Source of the DNA: an uncultured Blastocatellia bacterium
GTDB taxonomy: Bacteria > Acidobacteriota > Blastocatellia > HR10
Reading direction: 5' to 3'
Assembly (NCBI GenBank): GCA_937934295.1
Contig: CALHAI010000014.1
Span: 1-64,000, forward strand
Length of the DNA stretch: 64,000 nucleotides
Both the position numbers and the translations under genes were made by a program. Numbering within the stretch: position 1 is the first letter of the stretch; each line of letters opens with the position of its first letter. Shown piece by piece: positions 28,275 to 36,314 of the stretch. The notes under the pieces were generated by a model. That model had not been told where the DNA came from, did no database searches, and saw nothing but the letters and a program-made list of their open reading frames with translations.

Positions 28275-29306
28275 ATGCTCATCGTTATGCAGGCCGGGGC
28301 GACCGATGAGCAGATCGTGGCGGTCGTCCGGAAGATCGAGCAGTTGGGGTTTCGCGCTCACGTCATCCCGGGAGCGCAGCGCACGGCCATCGGGATCACC
28401 GGCAATCCGGGTCCGCTCGATCCTGGGGTGTTCGAAGGGATGCCCGGCGTCATCGAGGCCGTCCCCGTCTCCAAACCGTATAAGCTCGTCAGCCGTGAGA
28501 TCAAACCCGAGAAGACCGTTGTGCGCGTGGGGGAAGCGACGATCGGTGGCGCTGAGCTGGCCATCATCGCCGGGCCGTGTGCCGTCGAGAGCTACGAGCA
28601 GACGATGACGGTCGCCGAGTGGGTGAGTCGGCTCGGCGTGAAGTTCTTTCGCGGCGGGGCGTATAAACCGCGCACGTCGCCGTATTCGTTCCAAGGGCTC
28701 GGTGAAGAGGGGTTGAAAATCCTAGCCGAGGTGCGTGCCCGCTTCGGCTTGAAGATCGTGACGGAGGCCATTGATCACGAGAGCGCGGATCTGGTCGAGC
28801 GGTACGCCGACATCATGCAGATCGGCGCGCGCAACATGCAGAACTTCAGCCTGCTGCGTCGGGCCGGACAAGCGCGCATCCCTGTCCTCCTGAAGCGGGG
28901 GATGTCGGCGACGCTGGAAGAGCTGTTGCTGGCGGCCGAATACATCATGGCCGAAGGCAACTACAACGTCATCCTCTGCGAACGCGGTGTGCGCACATTC
29001 GCGCAACACACGCGCAATACGCTCGATCTCTCGATCGTGCCCGCCGTGCGGCGTGTCAGCCATCTCCCCATCATCGTGGATCCCAGCCATGGAACGGGGC
29101 GTCGAGATAAGGTGATCCCTTTGGCGCGCGCGAGCGTCGCTGTCGGCGCCGATGGGCTCATGGTCGAGGTGCACCCGGATCCCGATCGCGCGCTCTCGGA
29201 TGGACCGCAGTCGCTGACCCTCTTCATGTTCCGCGAGCTCGTCGAGCAGGTGCACGAGATCGCGGCCTTGGTCAAGAGGGCGGAGCAAGAGATGGCGCCG
29301 ATGTGA
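28275..29306 (+). CDS. aroF: DAHP synthase (class I-beta, with ferredoxin-like N-domain)
   Basis: Condenses phosphoenolpyruvate and erythrose-4-phosphate to DAHP, the entry of aromatic synthesis. About 343 residues. The first about 70 residues form the ferredoxin/ACT-like regulatory domain of Thermotoga-type enzymes ([19 protein letters not shown]). The barrel has [45 protein letters not shown] and [19 protein letters not shown] at 28275 has GGGGAGG upstream. It is a clear paralogue of the synthase half of the fusion at 7.7-9.4 kb, and lies 42 bases after rbfA, so it may be read from the nusA operon. Confidence 0.95.
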   Translation: MLIVMQAGATDEQIVAVVRKIEQLGFRAHVIPGAQRTAIGITGNPGPLDPGVFEGMPGVIEAVPVSKPYKLVSREIKPEKTVVRVGEATIGGAELAIIAGPCAVESYEQTMTVAEWVSRLGVKFFRGGAYKPRTSPYSFQGLGEEGLKILAEVRARFGLKIVTEAIDHESADLVERYADIMQIGARNMQNFSLLRRAGQARIPVLLKRGMSATLEELLLAAEYIMAEGNYNVILCERGVRTFAQHTRNTLDLSIVPAVRRVSHLPIIVDPSHGTGRRDKVIPLARASVAVGADGLMVEVHPDPDRALSDGPQSLTLFMFRELVEQVHEIAALVKRAEQEMAPM

Positions 29307-29361
29307 TGGCTCTGGAGCGCGGTGCTCCCCGAGACGATGAAGTGCATGCTCGACGACCCTC

Positions 29362-29390
29362 TTGCCCAAAAGGTATGTCCCGAATAGATT
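29362..29390 (+). promoter_or_regulatory. Promoter abutting the lipoprotein gene (leaderless)
   Basis: TTGCCC (29362-29367), 17 bases, TAGATT (29385-29390). Only 7 bases separate the -10 box from the ATG at 29398, so transcription would start at the start codon itself. Confidence 0.5.
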
Positions 29391-29397
29391 CTTTGGC

Positions 29398-30555
29398 ATG
29401 ATGACGCGCGTATCCGCTCGCGGACATTTCGCCGTGGAGAGACCGGGCCGGGTCTTCGGCGTCTCGCTCCTGCTGCTTCTGCTGCTGGTGGCCTGCACGC
29501 CTCGCATCGCCGTTCGCCCGCGTGTCCCCGCGTTCGCCCAGCTCATCGCGCAGCTCTCGGAAGAAGGCGGATACTTCCCCAGCGATAACCTGGTCTCGAA
29601 TGAATTGGGGTATCAGAAGATCCTACAGAAGCTCGATGAACTGAACGTGCGCGGAGGGGTGTATATCGGCGTCGGTCCCGAGCAAAATTTCACCTACATC
29701 GCGGCCGTACGTCCGACCTATGCGTTCATCCTGGACATCCGGCGCGATAATCGGCTGCAGCACCTCTTCTACAAGGCCCTCTTCGCGCTCGCCCGCAATC
29801 GCGCCGAGTATCTGGCGCTGTGGCTTGGCCGACCGCTGCGCGAGGGCACAGAGCGATGGACGCGGGCCTCGATCGCCGATCTCGTCCGGTTGATGGATGA
29901 GACGCCGCCGGATCCGAGCTCTTTTCGGATGACGCTGGAGCGCGCGTATGCGCTGATCGAACGGCGCTTCGGCGTGCCCCTGACCTCGGAAGATCGTGGG
30001 CGTATCGAGGAGATCGCTCGGCGCTTCTACGAGGAGGGGCTCGACATCCGGTACGAGACGCACTTTCGCCGCTCCTGGCGGCAATTCCCCACACTGCGCC
30101 AACTCCTTCTGGAGACCGATCTGACGGGACGACCGCGCAACTTCCTCGCCGCTGAGGAGAGCTTTCAATTCCTCAAACAGTTGCACGCGCAGGATCGCAT
30201 CATCCCGGTGACGGGCGACTTCGCCGGTCCGAAGGCGTTGCGGGCGATTGGGGATTACGTGCGCCACGTGGGCGAGACGGTCTCGGTCTTCTACGTCTCG
30301 AACGTCGAGTACTATCTGCTTCAGAGCGATGCGTTCGCGGCGTTCGCCGAGAATGTGAAGGCACTGCCACGAACCGAGCGCAGCCTCATCATCCGGAGCT
30401 ACGTGGGGTATGGGTTCCCGCATCCGGAGACGCTGCCCGGGTATTTCATCACGACACTGCTGCAGTGGATGAACGAATTCGTCCGCCTGTATGAAGCTGG
30501 GGAGTATCGCACCTATTGGGATGTGGGGATGCTCGATTACATCCCCGTTCGATGA
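29398..30555 (+). CDS. Conserved lipoprotein, LIC_10091-like family, unknown function
   Basis: About 385 residues. A lipobox is visible after a Leu-rich signal (LLLLLLVAC, Cys about residue 33), so it is probably lipid-anchored. The mature protein begins with the conserved stretch YFPSDNLVSNELGYQ, then GVYIGVGPEQNFTYIAAVRP and AFILDIRRDNRLQHLFYKAL, which I recall from an uncharacterised family typified by Leptospira LIC_10091. The GVGPEQ turn with a following LDIRR strand looks like a Rossmann fold, perhaps a degenerate methyltransferase; that is inference. No ribosome site precedes the ATG, in line with the abutting promoter. Confidence 0.7.
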   Translation: MMTRVSARGHFAVERPGRVFGVSLLLLLLLVACTPRIAVRPRVPAFAQLIAQLSEEGGYFPSDNLVSNELGYQKILQKLDELNVRGGVYIGVGPEQNFTYIAAVRPTYAFILDIRRDNRLQHLFYKALFALARNRAEYLALWLGRPLREGTERWTRASIADLVRLMDETPPDPSSFRMTLERAYALIERRFGVPLTSEDRGRIEEIARRFYEEGLDIRYETHFRRSWRQFPTLRQLLLETDLTGRPRNFLAAEESFQFLKQLHAQDRIIPVTGDFAGPKALRAIGDYVRHVGETVSVFYVSNVEYYLLQSDAFAAFAENVKALPRTERSLIIRSYVGYGFPHPETLPGYFITTLLQWMNEFVRLYEAGEYRTYWDVGMLDYIPVR

Positions 30556-30614
30556 CGCGCCGTTGACGGAGAGCGCGCGGATGCCGTAAGGTAATGGCCT
30601 ATTCGGAGGAGGCG

Positions 30615-31739
30615 ATGGACGAGCTGTGGAAGGCATCGCGGGAGATTCGCCCGATCTTGGAGAAGACGCTCTCGGGCGAGCGCCTGACGATGGAGGAAGC
30701 CGTCCGCCTCTTGGAATCGGACGATGTGCTCGCTCTAGGCATGGCGGCGGACCTCGTCCGACAACGGAAGCATCCCGGCGGCGTGGTCACCTATATCATC
30801 GATCGCAACGTGAACTATACGAACATCTGCATCCAGTCCTGTCACTTCTGCGCGTTCTATCGCCCGCCGGGCTCGCCCGAGGGGTATGTGCTGCCGCTGG
30901 AGGAGCTGTTTGAAAAGATCCAGGAGATGATCGCCGTGGGTGGAACGGGCATTTTGCTGCAAGGGGGGCTGAACCCGTATTTGAAGATCGACTACTACGA
31001 GAATCTCCTGCGAGCGATCACAGAGCGGTATCGAATTCACCTGCATTGCTTCTCTCCGACGGAGATCGTGCATATCGCGCGCGTCTCCAAGCTCTCGATC
31101 CGCGAGGTCATCCGCCGATTGAAGGCAGCGGGTTTGGGCTCGATCCCGGGCGGTGGGGGGGAGATCCTGGACGATGAGATTCGCCGTCGGATCGGTCGGA
31201 AGACGACGGCCGAGGAGTGGCTCACGGTCATGCGCCTCGCCCATGAGGAGGGCTTGCGGACGACGGCGACGATGGTCATCGGATTCGGGGAATCACTCTG
31301 GCATCGCGCCAGACATTTGGAGCGCATTCGCGCGCTGCAGGACGAGACGGGCGGCTTCACGGCCTTCATTCCTTGGACGTATCAGCCGGAGAACACCGAG
31401 TTGGGCAGAGGGGGATGGTTGGAGGCGACGGCCGTAGAGTATTTGAAGCTGCTGGCTGTCTCGCGCCTCTATCTCGATAATGTGGACCATCTGCAGGTCT
31501 CCTGGTTAACGCAAGGCTTGAAGGTCGCGCAAGTCGGATTGCGGTTCGGCGCGGACGATTTCGGAAGCACGATCATCGAGGAGAATGTCGTCACGGCCGC
31601 TGGCGTGCCGCGCATCTCCGTGAGCGAAGCCGAGATTCGTCGCGTGATCACCGATGCCGGATTCCGTCCGCGGCAGCGCGACACGCTCTATCGTCCCGTC
31701 GAGCGCCTGGAGGAGCGCCTTGCGGATTCCACTCGTTGA
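30615..31739 (+). CDS. mqnC: Cyclic dehypoxanthinyl futalosine synthase (radical SAM)
   Basis: Radical SAM enzyme of the futalosine route to menaquinone; it cyclises dehypoxanthine futalosine. About 374 residues. The CX3CX2C cluster motif is in YTNICIQSCHFCAFYR. Further MqnC-like segments are GGTGILLQGGLNP, LGSIPGGGGEILDDEIR, TATMVIGFGES and WTYQPENTELG. I chose the ATG at 30615 because GGAGGAGGCG lies directly upstream; an earlier ATG at 30594 lacks a good site. MqnE is the close relative, but the loop and length favour MqnC. Other mqn genes are not in the window. Confidence 0.92.
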   Translation: MDELWKASREIRPILEKTLSGERLTMEEAVRLLESDDVLALGMAADLVRQRKHPGGVVTYIIDRNVNYTNICIQSCHFCAFYRPPGSPEGYVLPLEELFEKIQEMIAVGGTGILLQGGLNPYLKIDYYENLLRAITERYRIHLHCFSPTEIVHIARVSKLSIREVIRRLKAAGLGSIPGGGGEILDDEIRRRIGRKTTAEEWLTVMRLAHEEGLRTTATMVIGFGESLWHRARHLERIRALQDETGGFTAFIPWTYQPENTELGRGGWLEATAVEYLKLLAVSRLYLDNVDHLQVSWLTQGLKVAQVGLRFGADDFGSTIIEENVVTAAGVPRISVSEAEIRRVITDAGFRPRQRDTLYRPVERLEERLADSTR

Positions 31740-32907
31740 TCTACGGCGTCAGCATCGCTCCATCCGAAAGCGCATCCATTCGGCGATCAAGCGCGTCCTG
31801 AAGTCCGGATGCTTCGTCCTTGGGGAGGAGGTCGCGCGCTTCGAGCGCGAATGGGCCGCCTACTGCGGCGTCCCCCACGCGGTGGGAACGGCTTCGGGAG
31901 CGGCAGCCTTGCATCTGGCGATGCTCGTGCTCGGCATTGGGCCGGGCGATGAGGTCATCACCGTCCCGTTCACCTTCATCGCGACTGTCTCCGAGATCAC
32001 GCGCACGGGTGCGCGCCCGATCTTCGTGGATATTGAGCCGCGCTCCTACACGCTCGATATCGCGAGACTCGCGGAGAAGATCGAGCGCGAGTACGCGTTC
32101 AACGAGCGGATCGGATACTTGGTGAATCGGGCGACGCTGCGGCGGCTGAAAGCGATCGTGCCGGTCCATCTCTATGGTCAGATGGCCGATATGCGGCCGA
32201 TCCTGGAGCTGGCCCGTCGTTATAATCTCCGCGTGGTCGAGGATGCCGCACAAGCGCATGGGGCGGAGTATCGCAGCGAGGCGGATTCGCCGCCGGCCAA
32301 GGCCGGGAGCATGGGCGACATCGGATGCTTCAGTTTTTATCCGAGCAAGAATCTCGGCGCGTATGGGGAGGCCGGAGCCATCGTGACGCGGGACAGCGCG
32401 TGGGCGGCGCGGCTTCGCCGCCTCGTCAATAACGGGCGCGGCGATGGGCCGTGGCATCTCGAGGAGGGATTCAACTATCGGCTCGATGCCTTGCAAGCGG
32501 CCATCTTGCGCGCGAAGCTTCGGTATCTCGATCGGTGGAATGAGCGGCGGCGGGAGCTGGCCGCCCTCTATCGGCAGAAGCTCTCGGACGTGGAGGAGAT
32601 CGCGCTTCCCGAAGAGATGCCCTATGCTCGGCATGTCTATCATCTCTTCGTCATTCGCGTTCCCAATCGGGATCGCATTCGGCAGGCGCTGAACGAGCAG
32701 GGGATCGGTGCGGCCGTGCACTATCCCGTGCCGGTGCACGTGCAGCCGGCATATCGGCATCTCGGATATGCCCCGGGCGATTTTCCCGTTGCCGAAGCGT
32801 GCGCGCGGACGGTCCTCTCGCTTCCCTTGTATCCCGAGCTGCGGGAGAAAGACATCGTGCGGATCGCGCGGGCGCTTCGCGAAGCGCTTCGCCCTGCGCG
32901 AGGATGA
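31720..32907 (+). CDS. DegT/DnrJ/EryC1-family PLP aminotransferase
   Basis: About 395 residues, of the sugar aminotransferase group that makes amino sugars for surface glycans or antibiotics. Features are IPLVDLRRQH at the start, SGAAALHLAMLVLGIGPGDE, VVEDAAQAHGAEY, the PLP lysine in FSFYPSKNLGAYGE, and ALQAAILRAKL. I chose the TTG at 31720 because GGAGGAG precedes it; it lies inside the last 20 bases of mqnC, implying translational coupling. The window's polysaccharide locus is 18 kb away, so the substrate is unknown. Confidence 0.87.
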   Translation: MRIPLVDLRRQHRSIRKRIHSAIKRVLKSGCFVLGEEVARFEREWAAYCGVPHAVGTASGAAALHLAMLVLGIGPGDEVITVPFTFIATVSEITRTGARPIFVDIEPRSYTLDIARLAEKIEREYAFNERIGYLVNRATLRRLKAIVPVHLYGQMADMRPILELARRYNLRVVEDAAQAHGAEYRSEADSPPAKAGSMGDIGCFSFYPSKNLGAYGEAGAIVTRDSAWAARLRRLVNNGRGDGPWHLEEGFNYRLDALQAAILRAKLRYLDRWNERRRELAALYRQKLSDVEEIALPEEMPYARHVYHLFVIRVPNRDRIRQALNEQGIGAAVHYPVPVHVQPAYRHLGYAPGDFPVAEACARTVLSLPLYPELREKDIVRIARALREALRPARG

Positions 32908-32926
32908 CGGCGCCCTCGTGGCGCGA

Positions 32927-33919
32927 TCACCGCGGGAGGTATCTCTTCGGGAATTTCGCGACGACCGTGTAATGCGGATCCACGACGTTGGCCACGCGCA
33001 GCACGGTCAGTTGCGAGACGATCTGCAAGGCTTCCCATTTCTCGAAGCCGTAGTCCTCGACGAGCCATCGGATCAACTCCACACACGCGATGCGCACGGC
33101 GTCCACAAGCGGCCGCACGCTCCCGGCCACCATGATGAACTCGCCGTCGTCCAAGCGCGGCCAGGCGATCTTCTTTCCCTTGATGAGGTCGAATTGGAAC
33201 GTGACCTCCATGGTCGTCTCCAAGCCGGAGCCGCAGATCTCGCCGTCTCCTTGCAGCGCGTGTCCGTCGCCGAAGTAAAAGAGCGCGCCGTTGTGAAAGA
33301 TCGGCAAATACACGGTCGTTCCCTCGCGCACATCGGGCGCGTCCATATTGCCGCCGAAGTTCCCTGGCCACAGCCCCTCGAACGACTCTTCGCCCGGAGG
33401 GGCGACGGCCACGCGCCCAAGCATGGGCGAGAGCTTGACCTCGATCCGTTTCATTCGGCTGCCCGGCAACTCCAACGTCGCCGTCATCCGCTCGCGATCG
33501 AGCCGCCAGACGAAGCGTCGGGCGGGAATCGGATCGGTCAGCATCGGCGTCCATCGATCGGCGGCCAGCAGGCCGAAGGTCGGATTATGGGTGGAGATGG
33601 CGATGTCGCGATTGGGCCTGAGGCGCAAGATCTTCACCACGAGCGTATCGTCGGGCGTCGCCCCTTCGATGTAGAAGGGGCCGACCTCACCAGGCCATCT
33701 CCCACCGGGACGCTCGTACCATTCCCCCCATAGCGTCTCCGTCTCAACGATGTCGCCCGGACGGAGGCGCAAGACCGGCTCGCGCCGCGCGAAAGTCGGA
33801 GAGCCGCTCGTCGGCTTGAACCGATGCACTTCCGCGCGCGCCGCCTGAACGAAGGCCAACAGGATTCCGAGAGCGATCAGGAAGCGGATCGTCCCGTGCG
33901 AGAACCGTCGTGTTCGCAT
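32927..33919 (-). CDS. Secreted acetamidase/formamidase-family hydrolase
   Basis: About 330 residues of the FmdA/AmdA family, which hydrolyse formamide or acetamide to ammonia and the acid. The family core is visible: VLRLRPGDIVETETLWGEW, GPFYIEGATPDDTLVVKI, LSPMLGRVAVAPP, GNFGGNMDAPDVREGTTVYL, FHNGALFYFGDGHALQGDGE. Unlike the usual cytoplasmic enzyme it begins with a signal peptide (FLIALGILLAFVQAARA), so it should act outside the cytoplasm. ATG at 33919 has GGGAGGGGAG upstream. Converges with the aminotransferase gene, 19 bases apart. Confidence 0.88.
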   Translation of the reverse strand: MRTRRFSHGTIRFLIALGILLAFVQAARAEVHRFKPTSGSPTFARREPVLRLRPGDIVETETLWGEWYERPGGRWPGEVGPFYIEGATPDDTLVVKILRLRPNRDIAISTHNPTFGLLAADRWTPMLTDPIPARRFVWRLDRERMTATLELPGSRMKRIEVKLSPMLGRVAVAPPGEESFEGLWPGNFGGNMDAPDVREGTTVYLPIFHNGALFYFGDGHALQGDGEICGSGLETTMEVTFQFDLIKGKKIAWPRLDDGEFIMVAGSVRPLVDAVRIACVELIRWLVEDYGFEKWEALQIVSQLTVLRVANVVDPHYTVVAKFPKRYLPR

Positions 33920-33934
33920 TGCTCCCCTCCCTCG

Positions 33935-33964
33935 TTGAAAGTCTCGCGGAACGCCGTGTACTAT
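33935..33964 (+). promoter_or_regulatory. Candidate promoter for purine permease gene
   Basis: TTGAAA (33935-33940), 18 bases, TACTAT (33959-33964); an overlapping TATACT sits at 33962-33967. It lies 48 bases before the GTG at 34013, in the 93-base gap between divergent genes. Confidence 0.5.
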
Positions 33965-34012
33965 ACTCGCTCTGCCGTAAGATGGCGAGAGGACGAGGGA
34001 GGGAGAGACGAC

Positions 34013-35377
34013 GTGCGACCGAAAGCGCGTTTGGCGGAAGGTCAAGGGCTCACACTTCTGGAGCGATGGTTCCATCTGAGCGAGCAAGGGACGACGGTGC
34101 GAACGGAAGTGCTCGCTGGCGTGACGACCTTCCTGACGATGGCCTACATCATCTTTGTTCAACCGGCCGTCTTGAGCACCGCGGGGATGGATTTCGGGGC
34201 TGTGCTCGTGGCGACGTGTTTGGCGAGCGCGGGGGCGACGCTGCTCATGGCCTTTTGGGCCAATTATCCGATTGCTGTGGCGCCGGCCATGGGCCACAAT
34301 TTCTTCTTCGTCTACACGGTCGTCCTGGGGATGCGCGTGCCGTGGACGATCGCCTTGGGCGCCGTCGCTCTGGCCGGGATCGTCTTCATCCTCACGGCGG
34401 GGATCGGACTGCGCGAGCGGCTCATCACAGCCATTCCGGCCTCGCTCAAGCATGCCATCGCCGCGGGCATCGGATTGCTCATCGCCACGATCGGCCTGCA
34501 ATGGGCGGGATTGGTCGTCGCGTCGCCGGGCACATTGGTGACTTTGGGAGAAGTGACATCGCCTCCGGTCCTTCTCTCCCTCTTCGGGCTTGCGGTGATG
34601 GCGGTGCTCTTCGCCCGCGGCGTTCGCGGGGCGGTGCTGTGGGGGATCCTAGTGACCACGGCCATCGGGCTTCTTTTCGGGCTTGTTCGGTATCACGGGC
34701 TCATCAGTCGTCCGCCCTCGCTCGCGCCGACGTTGTTTCGGCTGGATGTGCTCGGTGCGCTGCGGCCGCAGATGCTGGAGGCGATCTTCGTCTTCTTCTT
34801 CCTGGCGCTCTTCGATTCGGTGGGGACGCTGGTGGGGGTCGCCGGACAAGCGGGCTTGTTGCGCAATGGCGTGTTGCCGCGCGCTCGCGAGGCGCTTCTG
34901 GCCGACGCCGTCGGCACGGTAGGAGGGGCCGTGCTCGGGACTTCGACGGTCACCGCCTATATCGAGAGCGCGACGGGGGTGGCCGCTGGCGGGCGGACGG
35001 GATTGGCGAATCTGGTGACGGCCGCGCTCTTTCTGCTCTCGCTCTTCTTCTACCCCATGGTGCGCATGATCGGTGGGGGGTATCACACCCCTCAAGGGGC
35101 GACGCTCTATCCGGTCATCGCCCCCGCCCTCATCCTCGTCGGCGCGCTCATGATGAAAGAGGCGGCGCGCATCCCGTGGGAGGAGATGACGGAAGCGATC
35201 CCCGCCTTCTTGACGATGATCACCATGCCGCTCTCGTTGAGCGTCACCGATGGGATCGCCTTCGGCTTCATCGCCTATGCGCTGGTGAAGCTGGCGGCCG
35301 GGCGGGGACGCGAGGTCCACTGGTTCCTCTATCTCTTCGCCGTCCTCTTCGCCCTTCGCTACGCTCTGGGGCGCTAA
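34013..35377 (+). CDS. NCS2-family purine permease (AzgA/PbuG type)
   Basis: About 454 residues with roughly 12-14 membrane segments; imports adenine, guanine or hypoxanthine with protons. The AzgA-type start (LERWFHLSEQGTTVRTEVLA, GVTTFLTMAYIIFVQP) and the motifs PAMGHNFFFVY, LFDSVGTLVGVAGQAGLL and GTSTVTAYIESATGVAAGGR are diagnostic. I chose the GTG at 34013 (GGGAGGGAGAG upstream); the longer frame from 33824 overlaps the divergent gene. Its end is 1 base from the end of hemC. Confidence 0.93.
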   Translation: MRPKARLAEGQGLTLLERWFHLSEQGTTVRTEVLAGVTTFLTMAYIIFVQPAVLSTAGMDFGAVLVATCLASAGATLLMAFWANYPIAVAPAMGHNFFFVYTVVLGMRVPWTIALGAVALAGIVFILTAGIGLRERLITAIPASLKHAIAAGIGLLIATIGLQWAGLVVASPGTLVTLGEVTSPPVLLSLFGLAVMAVLFARGVRGAVLWGILVTTAIGLLFGLVRYHGLISRPPSLAPTLFRLDVLGALRPQMLEAIFVFFFLALFDSVGTLVGVAGQAGLLRNGVLPRAREALLADAVGTVGGAVLGTSTVTAYIESATGVAAGGRTGLANLVTAALFLLSLFFYPMVRMIGGGYHTPQGATLYPVIAPALILVGALMMKEAARIPWEEMTEAIPAFLTMITMPLSLSVTDGIAFGFIAYALVKLAAGRGREVHWFLYLFAVLFALRYALGR

Positions 35378-35378
35378 C

Positions 35379-36308
35379 TCATGAATGCAGGAGTGCGAGG
35401 GCGCCTTCGGCGATGAGGCGTTCGGCGAGCTGATGCCCGAGAGCGACGGCCTCCGCAATGGGGCCGGTGACCTGGGCTTTCAGCAGGCGCGCCCCATCGT
35501 GGCTCGCGATCATCCCGCGCAGAAGGAGTTGAGCCGGATCGTCCGACGGGATCTCGGCATGCGCGGCGATGGGGACGTGGCATCCCCCCCCGAGCCGCTG
35601 CAGGAACGCGCGCTCCGCCATCGTCGCCGCGCGCGTCGGCGGATGATCGAGCGGCGCCAGCAGCGCGTTCGTCTCCTCATCCTCAACGCGCGCCTCGACG
35701 GCGATCGCCCCTTGCCCGATAGCCGGGATCATCACCTCGATGGGAATACGCTCGGCGATGCGCGCTTCCAAACCAAGGCGCACGAGCCCGGCCGCGGCCA
35801 GGATGATCGCCTCGTAGTGACCGTCGTCGAGCTTTCGCAAGCGCGTGTCCACGTTCCCGCGCAAGGGGCGGATGTCGAGATCGGGGCGCAGCGCGCGCAG
35901 TTGCGCCAGACGACGCATGCTGCTTGTGCCGACGATCGCGCCCTCTGGGAGCGCGCGCACGGTCCCCCACCCCGTCCGCGTGACAAGGGCATCGCGCGGA
36001 TCCTCGCGTTCGAGGATGGCTGCCAGATGAAGCCCTTCGGGAAGCTCCGCCGTCATGTCTTTTAAGCTGTGAACGGCGAGATCGATCTCCTTCACCCGCA
36101 GCGCTTCTTCCAGCTCCTTGATGAAGAGTCCCTTGCCGCCGAACGCCGTGAGGGGATGCTCCGTGATGCGATCGCCGCTTGTGCGAATGATCCTCAGCGA
36201 GAACGTGAGGTGTGGATAGTGTGTGGCGAGTCGCGCGCGAACGATCTCCGCTTGACGAAGCGCCAGCGCGCTCCCGCGCGATCCGATGGTGAACGAGGAA
36301 CGCTTCAT
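35379..36308 (-). CDS. hemC: Hydroxymethylbilane synthase
   Basis: Polymerises four porphobilinogen units to hydroxymethylbilane. 309 residues. Motifs: IGSRGSALALRQAEIV, KGLFIKELEEALRVKEIDLA, VHSLKDM, GTSSMRRLAQLRALRPDL, RGNVDTRLRKLD and the dipyrromethane-cofactor Cys243 in GGGCHVP. It follows hemA by 6 bases, completing a hemX-hemA-hemC order like that of Bacillus. Confidence 0.96.
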   Translation of the reverse strand: MKRSSFTIGSRGSALALRQAEIVRARLATHYPHLTFSLRIIRTSGDRITEHPLTAFGGKGLFIKELEEALRVKEIDLAVHSLKDMTAELPEGLHLAAILEREDPRDALVTRTGWGTVRALPEGAIVGTSSMRRLAQLRALRPDLDIRPLRGNVDTRLRKLDDGHYEAIILAAAGLVRLGLEARIAERIPIEVMIPAIGQGAIAVEARVEDEETNALLAPLDHPPTRAATMAERAFLQRLGGGCHVPIAAHAEIPSDDPAQLLLRGMIASHDGARLLKAQVTGPIAEAVALGHQLAERLIAEGALALLHS

Positions 36309-36314
36309 CGGGGA

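Noticed and set aside
31741-32760. Large open frames on the strand opposite the DegT-type and other genes as overlapping genes
   Set aside because: In this GC-rich DNA such frames are common; their Arg/His/Pro-rich translations match no family and lack ribosome sites.
33920-34501. An N-terminal extension of the acetamidase and of the purine permease across each other's start
   Set aside because: Both genes have strong ribosome sites at 33919 and 34013, and the extensions are low-complexity shadow sequence.
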